A DNA stretch of 64,000 bases from Conyzicola nivalis (GTDB lineage Bacteria > Actinomycetota > Actinomycetes > Actinomycetales > Microbacteriaceae). Where the stretch lies: contig NZ_BMGB01000001.1 in assembly GCF_014639655.1 (NCBI RefSeq), positions 1,690,882-1,754,881 of the forward strand, in the 5' to 3' direction. The notes below the pieces were generated by a model. That model was not told the origin of the DNA. It was given only the letters and a program-made list of their open reading frames with translations, and did not search any database. How positions within the stretch are numbered: position 1 is the first letter of the stretch; every line of letters begins with the position of its first letter. Made by a program: the position numbers and the translations under genes. Positions 8,789 through 16,167 of this stretch are shown piece after piece.

Positions 8789-10353
8789 CAGAGCGCGCTT
8801 CCTCGCGGTGCGCGTTCCACCGTCCATTCGAGTTCGCCGAGCGGGTCGTCGAGGTCGGTCCCGGTCTCGATGTCTTCGCGCTCGCCGCGCACGCCGGCGA
8901 GCGTGGAGAGGAACGATGTCGACCAGCGGGCAACGTCGTACTCGAGCACCCGCTTGCGCAGCGAGCGCATGCGGGCCACGCGTTCGCGCTTCGGCATCGC
9001 GATCGCCTGCAGGATCGTCTCCTTGAGGCCGTCGATGTCGTGCGGGTTGATGCGCATCGCACGCTTCAGCTCGTCGGAGGCGCCGGCGAACTCGCTGAGC
9101 ACGAGGATGCCGTCGTCGTCGAACCGCGCCGCGACGTACTCCTTCGCGACGAGGTTCATCCCGTCGCGCAGCGCGGTGACGAGCATGATGTCGGCGGCCA
9201 GGTAGAGCGCCGCCATCTCGTCGCGCGGGTAGCCGTGGTGGTGGTAGCTGATGGCGGTGTGGCTCATCGTGGCGAAGTCACCGTTGATGCGCCCGACGGT
9301 CAGCTCAATCTCGTCGCGCAGGTCCATGTAGGCCTGCACGCGCTCGCGGCTCGGGCTCGCGACCTGCACGAGCGTGACGTCCTCGACCTTGATGCGTCCG
9401 TCGGCGAGCAGCTCGCCGTAGGCCTTGAGCCGGTGGCCGATGCCCTTGGTGTAGTCGAGGCGGTCGACGCCGAGCATGATCGTCTTCGGGTTGCCCAGCC
9501 CCTCGCGGATCTCCTTCGCGCGCGCCTGGATGTGCGGCTGGCGCGCGAGCTCCTCGAACGACCGGGAGTCGATCGAGATGGGGAACGCTTTGGCGATGAC
9601 ACGGCGGGTCGGATGTCCCGGCGACGCCACCTCGATGGTGGTGGTCTTCGTGCTGGAGGTCGTCAGGCGGCGGACCGCGCGGGCGAAGTTGCTGGCGTCG
9701 GCCACCCGCTGGAATCCGATGACGTCGGCGCCGAGCAGGCCCTCGATGATCGCGGCGCGCCACGGCAGCTGCGAGTAGATGCCGTAGGGCGGGAACGGGA
9801 TGTGGTTGAAGAATCCGATGGTCAGGTCGGGACGCTTGTCGCGCAGCATCTTCGGCACCAGCTGAAGTTGGTAGTCCTGCACCCAGACGACGCCACCCTG
9901 CGCGCTGACGGCAGCCGCGGCATCCGCAAACCTCTGGTTGACGGCGACGTAGCTCTCCCACCACTCGCGGTGGTAGGTGGGCGGCGCGATCACGTCGTGG
10001 TACAGCGGCCAGAGCGTGTCGTTGCTGAAGCCCTCGTAGTACTTCTCGATGTCCTCTTCACTGAGGGGCACCGAAACGATGTGGATGCCGTCGTTGTCGA
10101 ACGGCTCGATGTCGAGGTCGGCCTGTCCTCCCCAACCGACCCACGCGCCGTCGTTGCTGCGCATGATCGGCTCGAGGGCCGTCACGAGACCGCCGGGCGA
10201 CCCCTTCCAGCTCTCGTTGCCGTCGGCGTCGACGACCCGGTCGACAGGAAGGCGGTTCGACACGACCACGAAGTCGTAGAACTTCGTCGTCTCGTCGGTG
10301 GACTGAGTTTCAGGGCTATCTAGGGGGGCGTTCATAAAACGCTGTGGCTCCAT
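8788..10353 (-). CDS. otsA: Trehalose-6-phosphate synthase OtsA
   Basis: GT20 glycosyltransferase that joins UDP- (or ADP-) glucose to glucose-6-phosphate. Hallmarks are VVVSNRLPV at the N-terminus, WKGSPGGLVTALEP, WVQDYQLQLVPKML, FFNHIPFPPYGIYSQLPW, GVDRLDYTKGIGHRLKA and the nucleotide-binding RDGMNLVAKEYVAAR. The length of 521 aa exceeds the usual 460-490 because of about 25 unconserved N-terminal residues. ATG 10335 is a possible alternative start. First gene of the otsAB pair, divergent from corA. Confidence 0.95.
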   Translation of the reverse strand: MEPQRFMNAPLDSPETQSTDETTKFYDFVVVSNRLPVDRVVDADGNESWKGSPGGLVTALEPIMRSNDGAWVGWGGQADLDIEPFDNDGIHIVSVPLSEEDIEKYYEGFSNDTLWPLYHDVIAPPTYHREWWESYVAVNQRFADAAAAVSAQGGVVWVQDYQLQLVPKMLRDKRPDLTIGFFNHIPFPPYGIYSQLPWRAAIIEGLLGADVIGFQRVADASNFARAVRRLTTSSTKTTTIEVASPGHPTRRVIAKAFPISIDSRSFEELARQPHIQARAKEIREGLGNPKTIMLGVDRLDYTKGIGHRLKAYGELLADGRIKVEDVTLVQVASPSRERVQAYMDLRDEIELTVGRINGDFATMSHTAISYHHHGYPRDEMAALYLAADIMLVTALRDGMNLVAKEYVAARFDDDGILVLSEFAGASDELKRAMRINPHDIDGLKETILQAIAMPKRERVARMRSLRKRVLEYDVARWSTSFLSTLAGVRGEREDIETGTDLDDPLGELEWTVERAPRGSAL

Positions 10354-10444
10354 TCGGATTGCGCACCAGCACCATCGTCGGCAAGCTTCCGTCAGAGTAC
10401 CAGCAGCGTCTGGGAGGCCCCGTGCGCGGCCCTAGCATTGCCTC

Positions 10445-11413
10445 ATGGTGACTACTCGGCTATATCGCGCCGGAAAACTCGTAAAGACAGATTTCCCGGT
10501 CGCCGAGATCTCGGACTATCTCGAAGAGGCGGATGCCACGGTCTGGGCCGATTTCACATCACCCACCGCCGCCGACCTCGCCATCATCGAGGAGGAGCTG
10601 AGCCTGCACCACCTGGCGGTGGAGGACGCGATTCACGAGCACCAGCGCCCGAAGCTCGACCGCTACGACAGCCACCTGTTCCTGACCGCCTACGCCGTGG
10701 ATCTCGACGCGGTGACGCACGAGCTCACGAAGGTCGAGGTGAAGGCGTTCATCACGTCGAAGGCGGTGGTCACGGTTCATCCGGAGTCCTTCGACATGGA
10801 CGCCGTCGTGCAGCGCTGGGACAGCAACCCCGATCTCGCCAAGTACGGTTCGGCCTTCCTGCTGTGGGGCATCCTCGACGTGATCGTGGACGGCCACTTC
10901 GAAACGGTGCAGGACCTCGACGGCGAGATCGAGACCTACGAGAACCTGCTGTTCGACGACAAAAACCACGGCACCGAGATCCAACGCAACTCATTCGAAC
11001 TGCGCAAGAACCTCGTCGGACTGCGACGGGCGGTGCTGCCGATGCGCGAGGTCGTGAACACGCTCATGCGACGCGACATGGAGCTGATGGCGCACGAGAT
11101 GGTTCCGTACTTCCAGGACGTGTACGACCACGTGCTTCGCGCGACCGAGTGGACGGAGTCGCTGCGCGACCTCGTGGCGACGATCCTCGACACGAACCTC
11201 AGCATCCAGGGCAACCGGATGAACCTCATCATGAAGAAGGTCACCAGCTGGGCGGCGATCATCGCCGTGCCGACCGCGATTACCGGGTTCTTCGGGCAGA
11301 ACCTGCAGTTCGTCGGATTCGGCACCGAGTGGGGCAGCTATCTCTCCCTCGGGCTGATCGTGGTCGTGGGCGGTGCGCTATACGCGTCGTTCAAGCGGCG
11401 CGACTGGCTATAG
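10445..11413 (+). CDS. corA: CorA-family divalent cation transporter with GQN signature
   Basis: Pentameric membrane transporter for Mg2+ or another divalent metal. The 322-aa protein has the large N-terminal cytoplasmic alpha/beta domain with the long stalk helix (RNSFELRKNLVGLRRAVLP) and two C-terminal membrane helices. The loop after TM1, normally GMN in CorA, reads FFGQN at residues 282-286. Such substitutions occur in CorA-like branches including actinobacterial ones, so ion specificity is uncertain. It ends with the usual basic stretch FKRRDWL. Transcribed divergently from otsA. Confidence 0.9.
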   Translation: MVTTRLYRAGKLVKTDFPVAEISDYLEEADATVWADFTSPTAADLAIIEEELSLHHLAVEDAIHEHQRPKLDRYDSHLFLTAYAVDLDAVTHELTKVEVKAFITSKAVVTVHPESFDMDAVVQRWDSNPDLAKYGSAFLLWGILDVIVDGHFETVQDLDGEIETYENLLFDDKNHGTEIQRNSFELRKNLVGLRRAVLPMREVVNTLMRRDMELMAHEMVPYFQDVYDHVLRATEWTESLRDLVATILDTNLSIQGNRMNLIMKKVTSWAAIIAVPTAITGFFGQNLQFVGFGTEWGSYLSLGLIVVVGGALYASFKRRDWL

Positions 11414-11514
11414 GGCCCGCCCGCCGATCGCGCAAGCTCGCGCGGATTCGGGCCCTCAGGTTGCCCGGCGCGCCGCAACCGGTACCGTGGAGTACCGAAC
11501 AAGGAGACACCCAC

Positions 11515-11706
11515 ATGCGCAAGTTCATCTTCAACGGCTCGATCATCAGCGCAATCTTCGGTGCTGTCGGCGTGCTGCAGACCACCCGCAAGGGTCCGCG
11601 CGACTGGCGCCTCATCCTGATGTGGATCAGCTGGGCCGCGACCCTCGCCATCGCGGTGGGAACCGTCGTCAAGCAGGCCAACGACGCCGACGAACTCGAG
11701 GGCTAG
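11515..11706 (+). CDS. Small one- or two-helix membrane protein
   Basis: A 63-aa protein beginning MRKFIFNGSIISAIFG, with a good AAGGAG ribosome-binding site 8 bp upstream. It has hydrophobic segments at about residues 8-20 and 31-50 separated by a basic turn (TTRKGPRDWR), and an acidic C-terminus. It is 3 bp from the next membrane-protein gene, so the two are probably co-expressed. I recognise no family. Confidence 0.75.
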   Translation: MRKFIFNGSIISAIFGAVGVLQTTRKGPRDWRLILMWISWAATLAIAVGTVVKQANDADELEG

Positions 11707-11709
11707 ACC

Positions 11710-12183
11710 ATGAGAGATTTCGGTTGGGGCTACTCGGGGTTCTCCCACCTGCTCGGCGCGGTGCTCTACGGCGTCTTCGCGCTCATCAGCGTCGCCGTCA
11801 CGGTGGCGCTCATCTTCTTCGTCGTGCGCTTCCTGATCTACGGCACGAGGGCCGCTCAGCTGTATATCGAGAAGAACTCGCCGCCGAAGCCCGCGGCAGC
11901 CGCCGATGCGCCGCACACGCGCGAGCCGGCCGCGCCGACTCCGGCGCCCGCGCCGACCCAGGCTCCTGCGCCCGCGCCGGCCGCGCCCCCGGCTCCGGCT
12001 GCCGCGCCCAAGGCGCCGGCCGAAAAGTCGGACACCGCGACCACGCCCGTGCTGCCCTCGACCCCCGTGGTCCCGCCCGCCGACGCCGCCCCGAAGGCCG
12101 CGCCCAAGGCGACCCCGGCGATCACTCCCCCGGCCACCAAGAAGCCGCCCGTCAAGAAGACGCCGCAGCCGCCCGTCGCCTGA
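11710..12183 (+). CDS. Membrane protein with Pro/Ala-rich cytoplasmic tail
   Basis: 157 aa. One long membrane segment (about residues 14-42, LLGAVLYGVFALISVAVTVA onward) is followed by a short conserved-looking juxtamembrane part (YGTRAAQLYIEKN). About 95 residues of Pro/Ala/Lys-rich low-complexity sequence then run to the stop. The tail resembles flexible linkers in cell-wall-associated proteins, but no domain is recognisable. It lies 3 bp after the small membrane gene and is followed by an inverted repeat. Confidence 0.75.
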   Translation: MRDFGWGYSGFSHLLGAVLYGVFALISVAVTVALIFFVVRFLIYGTRAAQLYIEKNSPPKPAAAADAPHTREPAAPTPAPAPTQAPAPAPAAPPAPAAAPKAPAEKSDTATTPVLPSTPVVPPADAAPKAAPKATPAITPPATKKPPVKKTPQPPVA

Positions 12184-12199
12184 CCCGCCGCAGCCCGAC

Positions 12200-12258
12200 C
12201 AGAGGGGCAGACTTTCGACCTTCAGGCACCCGCCGAAGGCTGGTTGTCTGCCCCTCTG
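12200..12258. repeat. Perfect 13-bp inverted repeat between convergent genes
   Basis: Arms CAGAGGGGCAGAC (12200-12212) and its exact complement (12246-12258) enclose 33 nt. The core GTCTGCCCCT recurs at 12317-12326. It lies between the plus-strand membrane gene and the convergent FadR-type regulator, where a bidirectional terminator is expected. Confidence 0.55.
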
Positions 12259-12348
12259 TTGCGTTGCGCCGGCGGCGGGGAAACGATTCGACGTCGAAGC
12301 AGGCCCTGGGCAGCGTCTGTCTGCCCCTCGGGCCTTGGGTACTCCGGC

Positions 12349-13167
12349 TCACGCCAGGAAACCGCGCAACAGTACGGCCGAGCCCTCGAGGTGTTCGCTC
12401 ATCGCCTGCGCGGCCCGGTCGCGGTTGCCGGTGAGGATCGCCGCCACGATCGCCTCGTGCTGCCGGTTCGAGTGCGCGATGTTGATCGGCAGCAGGGGGA
12501 TATGGTCGAGCAGCTCGTTCACCCGCGTGCGGTTGTCGGCCATCAGCGAGACGAGCGTGGGCGTGCCCACGAGCTGCCCGATGGTCAGGTGCAGCCGCGA
12601 ATCGAGCCGCCGGTAGTCGAGGGCGGATGATTCGGAGGTCTCGGTAAGCCGCTGCCAGAGCCCGTCCCGGTCGTCCGCCGAGAGGCTGCGCCCGGCTGCG
12701 GCGCGGGCAGCCCCCACCTCGAGGATCTCGCGCAGGCCGAGCACGTCGTCGATCTCGGCCGCCGTCGGCAGCGCCGTCTCGGGTTCGCCCCCGCCCTCGG
12801 CCGGCAGCCTCTCGCTCACGAAGGTGCCGCCGTACCTGCCGCGCCGCGCGACCAGGTAGCCGGCGTCGGACAGCGACCGGATGGCGTCACGCACGGTGTC
12901 GCGGCTCACCGAGAAGCGCGCCGCGAGGTCGCGTTCCGGCGGCAGGGCTCCCCCGGGTTCGACGATGCCGAGCCGCACGGCCTGCAGCAGTCGCGCGACC
13001 GTGTCCTCGAACGCGTTGCCGCTGCGAACCGGGCGGAACACCACGTCGTCGGCCAGGCTGGCGGGAGCAGGCAGGCTGGCGGGCGCGGCCACGCCCTGCA
13101 CCGGGGTCACCGGAGCGGAACCCGGCACGGTGTCCGTGGGGGTTGCCGCTTCCGTGTCATCCGCCAT
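12349..13167 (-). CDS. FadR-subfamily GntR transcriptional regulator
   Basis: 272 aa with an N-terminal winged helix (LPPERDLAARFSVSRDTVRDAIRSLSDAGYLVARRGRYGG, about residues 77-116) and a C-terminal all-helical FCD ligand domain (LGLREILEVGAARAAAGR through HLEGSAVLLRGFLA). The His residues expected to bind a metal in the FCD pocket are visible (HLTIGQ, NRQHEAIVAA, MSEH). The first 40 residues are Ala/Pro/Thr-rich and unconserved. It lies 2 bp after the SDR gene at the end of the catabolic operon and is the natural candidate for its ligand-responsive control. Confidence 0.9.
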   Translation of the reverse strand: MADDTEAATPTDTVPGSAPVTPVQGVAAPASLPAPASLADDVVFRPVRSGNAFEDTVARLLQAVRLGIVEPGGALPPERDLAARFSVSRDTVRDAIRSLSDAGYLVARRGRYGGTFVSERLPAEGGGEPETALPTAAEIDDVLGLREILEVGAARAAAGRSLSADDRDGLWQRLTETSESSALDYRRLDSRLHLTIGQLVGTPTLVSLMADNRTRVNELLDHIPLLPINIAHSNRQHEAIVAAILTGNRDRAAQAMSEHLEGSAVLLRGFLA

Positions 13168-13169
13168 TT

Positions 13170-13958
13170 TTACAAGGGTGTCACATAGGCGGAGCTGATC
13201 CCGCCGTCGACCATAAACGTCGACGCCGTGATGAAACTCGCGTCGTCGCTGGCGAGGAAGGCGACCGCGGCCGCAAGCTCCTCGGCCTCGGCGAACCGGC
13301 CGACCGGGATGTGCACGAGGCGGCGCTGGGCGCGCTCCTGATCCTTCGCGAACAGTTCCTGCAGCAGCGGCGTGTTGACCGGGCCGGGGCAGAGCGCGTT
13401 GACCCGGATCCCCTGTCGCGCGAACTGCACGCCGAGTTCCTTGGTCATCGCGAGCACGCCGCCCTTCGACGCCGTGTACGAGATCTGGCTGGTCGCCGAC
13501 CCCATCACGGCCACGAACGACGCCGTGTTGATGATCGACCCGCGCTGTTGCGCGACCATGTGACGCAGCGCGGCGCGCGAGCAGAGGTAGACGCTCTTCA
13601 GGTTGACGTCCTGCACTCGCTCCCAGGCCGGAAGCTCGGTGGTCTCGATCGAGTCGTCGTCCGGCGGCGAGATGCCGGCGTTGTTGAACGCGATGTCGAC
13701 CGAGCCGTAGGTGGCCGCGGCCGTGTCGAACAGGGTGTTCACCTGGTCCTCGTCGGTCACGTCGACCTTGACGAACAGTCCGCCGACCTCGGCCACCGCG
13801 GCCTCTCCGGTCTCGGCGTTGAAGTCGCCGATGACGACGGTCGCGCCCTCCGCGGCGAAGCGGCGCGCGGTGGCGAGTCCGATCCCGGATGCTCCCCCGG
13901 TGATCACGGCCACCTTGCCCGCGAGTCGCTGGGTGAGGTCGATCTTGGCTATCGCCAT
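13170..13958 (-). CDS. Short-chain dehydrogenase/reductase of the amine-catabolism operon
   Basis: Classical SDR, 262 aa. NAD(P)-binding motif TGGASGIG is at residues 20-27, NNAG at 92-95, and the catalytic triad is Ser147, Tyr161, Lys165 (YTASK). Asp45 after the second strand (VVIGDFNAE) favours NAD+ over NADP+, consistent with an oxidative role. It sits downstream of the aldehyde dehydrogenase, separated by a 46-bp palindrome, and 2 bp before the FadR-type regulator. In context I infer that it oxidises an alcohol intermediate to the aldehyde used by the neighbouring dehydrogenase. A generic 3-oxoacyl reductase role cannot be excluded. Confidence 0.88.
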   Translation of the reverse strand: MAIAKIDLTQRLAGKVAVITGGASGIGLATARRFAAEGATVVIGDFNAETGEAAVAEVGGLFVKVDVTDEDQVNTLFDTAAATYGSVDIAFNNAGISPPDDDSIETTELPAWERVQDVNLKSVYLCSRAALRHMVAQQRGSIINTASFVAVMGSATSQISYTASKGGVLAMTKELGVQFARQGIRVNALCPGPVNTPLLQELFAKDQERAQRRLVHIPVGRFAEAEELAAAVAFLASDDASFITASTFMVDGGISSAYVTPL

Positions 13959-13978
13959 TGCTGCTCCTGTGTCGGTCG

Positions 13979-14024
13979 GCCCTTCGACAGGCTCAGGGAC
14001 CGGTCCCTGAGCCTGTCGAAGGGC
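13979..14024. repeat. Perfect 46-bp palindrome, Microbacteriaceae-type intergenic repeat
   Basis: Bases 13979-14001 (GCCCTTCGACAGGCTCAGGG then ACC) are exactly complementary to 14002-14024 with no loop. It fills the gap between two same-strand genes, touching the last base of the aldehyde dehydrogenase stop codon. Related diverged copies are at 16106-16150 and 60011-60063. This sequence type is a widespread palindromic repeat in Microbacteriaceae and relatives (from memory). Confidence 0.9.
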
Positions 14025-15385
14025 TAGTCGGTGCTGATGAAGACGTTCTTGGTTTCGGTGAAGGCGGTCGCGGCGTCGGGGCCGAGTTCACGGCCGAGGC
14101 CGCTCTGCTTGAACCCGCCGAACGGCGTGGAGTAGCGCACCGAGGAGTGCGAGTTCACCGAGAGGTTGCCACTCTCGACGCCGCGCGAGACGCGCAGGGC
14201 GCGGCCGATGTCGCGGGTCCAGATCGAGCCGCTGAGCCCGTAGACGCTGTCGTTGGCGAGGTCGATGGCGTCGGCCTCGTCGTCGAACGGCAGCACGCTG
14301 ACCACCGGTCCGAAGATCTCGTCGGTGACCACCCGGTCGGTGCGCGAACCGGGCAACAGCACGGTGGGCGGGAACCAGAAGCCGGGCCCGTCCGGGGCGC
14401 TGCCGCGGAACGCCACCTGACTGTCGTCGGGCACGTACGACGCCACCTTGTCGAAGTGCGCCCTGGCCACGAGCGGACCCATCTCGGTGGATTCGTCGTG
14501 CAGGTCGCCGACCACGACTCCCTGCACGGCGGGTTCGAGCAGTTCCATGAACCGGTCGAAGACGCTGCGTTCGACCAGGATGCGGCTGCGCGCGCAGCAG
14601 TCCTGGCCCGCGTTCTCGAAGACCGCGTACGGCGCCGTCGCCGCGGCCTTCTCGAGGTCGGAGTCGGCGAACACCACATTGGCGCTCTTGCCGCCCAGCT
14701 CCAGGGTGACCGCCTTCACCTGCTGCGCGCATCCGGCCATCACCTTCTTGCCGGTCGCTGTCGACCCGGTGAAGACGACCTTGCGCACGAGTTCGTTGGT
14801 GACGAACCGGTCGCCCACCACGTCGCCGCGACCCGGGAGGGTCTGGAACAGTCCCTCGGGCAGGCCGGCCTCGAGCGCGAGTCCGGCGAGCCGGAGGGCG
14901 GTGAGCGGCGTCCACTCGGCGGGCTTGAGCACGACGGCGTTGCCCGCGGCGAGCGCCGGGGCGAACCCCCAGGCGGCGATCGTCATGGGGAAGTTCCACG
15001 GCACGATGATGCCGACGACCCCGAGCGGCTCGAGGAAGGTCACGTCGATGCCGCCGGCGACGGGAATTGTTTTGCCGATCATGCGTTCGGGTGCGGCGGC
15101 GTAGTAGTTGAGCACGTCGCGCACGTGGCCGGCCTCCCAGCGGGCCTGGGAGATCGGATGACCCGAATTCATCACCTCCAGTAATGCGAGTTCCTCGATC
15201 GCACCCTCGACGGCGAGGGCGAAGCGGCGAATCCCCGCCGCCCGTTCGGCCGGGGGAAGCGCCGCCCACGTCTTCTGCGCGGAGACCGCGTGCAGGATCG
15301 CGTCGTCGACCTCGGCGAGCGTCGTGTGTGCGAGCGAGCGGATGACCGTCTCGTCGGCGGGGTTGATGAGCGTAACGGACGTCAC
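14024..15385 (-). CDS. Aldehyde dehydrogenase, gamma-glutamyl-aminoaldehyde type (PuuC-like)
   Basis: NAD(P)+-dependent ALDH, 453 aa. Motifs: PWNFP at 129-133 (Asn131), LELGGKS with catalytic Glu229, and FENAGQDCCA with the nucleophile Cys263. The start is GTG 15385, whose GTGA overlaps the stop of the preceding hydrolase gene by 4 bp. A 25-codon upstream extension is rejected as antisense-like. Within the operon it would oxidise a gamma-glutamylated aldehyde to the acid released by the neighbouring PuuD-like hydrolase. The PuuC-like assignment rests on context. Confidence 0.9.
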   Translation of the reverse strand: MTSVTLINPADETVIRSLAHTTLAEVDDAILHAVSAQKTWAALPPAERAAGIRRFALAVEGAIEELALLEVMNSGHPISQARWEAGHVRDVLNYYAAAPERMIGKTIPVAGGIDVTFLEPLGVVGIIVPWNFPMTIAAWGFAPALAAGNAVVLKPAEWTPLTALRLAGLALEAGLPEGLFQTLPGRGDVVGDRFVTNELVRKVVFTGSTATGKKVMAGCAQQVKAVTLELGGKSANVVFADSDLEKAAATAPYAVFENAGQDCCARSRILVERSVFDRFMELLEPAVQGVVVGDLHDESTEMGPLVARAHFDKVASYVPDDSQVAFRGSAPDGPGFWFPPTVLLPGSRTDRVVTDEIFGPVVSVLPFDDEADAIDLANDSVYGLSGSIWTRDIGRALRVSRGVESGNLSVNSHSSVRYSTPFGGFKQSGLGRELGPDAATAFTETKNVFISTD

Positions 15386-16167
15386 TTGCGATACTCCTTC
15401 GCGGCCTCGACCAGTCCGGCGAACAGCCGCAGGTCGTCGGCGTTCTCTTCCGGGTGCCACTGCACGGCGAGACCGAACGGCACCCCGTCCACCTCGACGG
15501 CCTGGATCGTTCCGTCGTCGCTGCGCGCGCTCACCACCAGCCCGTCGGCCAGCTCGTCGATCGCCTGGTGGTGGTACGAGTGCACCTTCAGCGCCGCGGG
15601 CTCGTCGAGCAGGTCGCCGGCGATCGTGCCGGCGTGCACCTCGACCGAGTTCTCACTGAACCTGCCGTACCCGGCGTTGTACCTTGTCGACCCGATCACG
15701 TCGGGGAGGTGCTGGTGCAGCGTGCCGCCGAGCGACACGTTGAGCAGTTGCAGGCCGCGGCAGATGCCGAGGAACGGCAGCTCCCGCACGATCGCGCCGG
15801 TGAGGAGTGCGTCCTCCCACGCGTCGCGTTCGAGGCGGGGCTCGTCGGTCGTGGTGTGTGGCTGCTGGCCGTAGCGGGCGGGATCCACGTCTTTCCCACC
15901 CGTGATGATGAGGCCGTCGAGGCCGTCGAGCACGCGGTCGGTGATGGCGGTGTCCACCGGCTGCGGCGGCAGCAGCACGGCGATGCCGCCGGCGCGGGTC
16001 ACCGCGTCGAAGTAGACCTGGGGCAGGAAGGCGGCCCGCACGTCCCAGACTCCGGACTGCGCCCGCTCGAGGTAGGTGGTGAGGCCGATGAGCGGCGGCG
16101 CGGTCGCTGAGCCTGTCGAGGCGCGCCCTTCGACAAGCTCAGGCACCGGTTCACTAGAAGCGCTCAA
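15382..16167 (-). CDS. Gamma-glutamyl hydrolase, PuuD-like class I glutamine amidotransferase
   Basis: Peptidase C26 family, 261 aa. The nucleophile elbow is FLGICRG with Cys136, and the catalytic His238 and Glu240 lie in QWHPEE; LIITGGKDVDP marks the oxyanion strand. It should release glutamate from a gamma-glutamyl acid (gamma-Glu-GABA or gamma-Glu-Gly). Residues 6-22 are encoded by a copy of the local palindromic repeat, so the true domain starts near PPLIGLTTY. The only starts available are TTG 16167 (overlapping the ligase gene by 14 bp) or GTG 16146. The start is therefore uncertain. Confidence 0.88.
   Translation of the reverse strand: MSASSEPVPELVEGRASTGSATAPPLIGLTTYLERAQSGVWDVRAAFLPQVYFDAVTRAGGIAVLLPPQPVDTAITDRVLDGLDGLIITGGKDVDPARYGQQPHTTTDEPRLERDAWEDALLTGAIVRELPFLGICRGLQLLNVSLGGTLHQHLPDVIGSTRYNAGYGRFSENSVEVHAGTIAGDLLDEPAALKVHSYHHQAIDELADGLVVSARSDDGTIQAVEVDGVPFGLAVQWHPEENADDLRLFAGLVEAAKEYRK
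16106..16150. repeat. Diverged copy of the palindromic repeat inside the PuuD-like coding start
   Basis: GCTGAGCCTGTCGAG at 16106-16120 and CCCTTCGACAAGCTCAGG at 16126-16143 are the two arms of the same repeat family as 13979-14024. Read in the gene frame it encodes PVPELVEG-type sequence followed by RASTGSAT. Palindromes of this family normally sit between genes. Confidence 0.8.
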
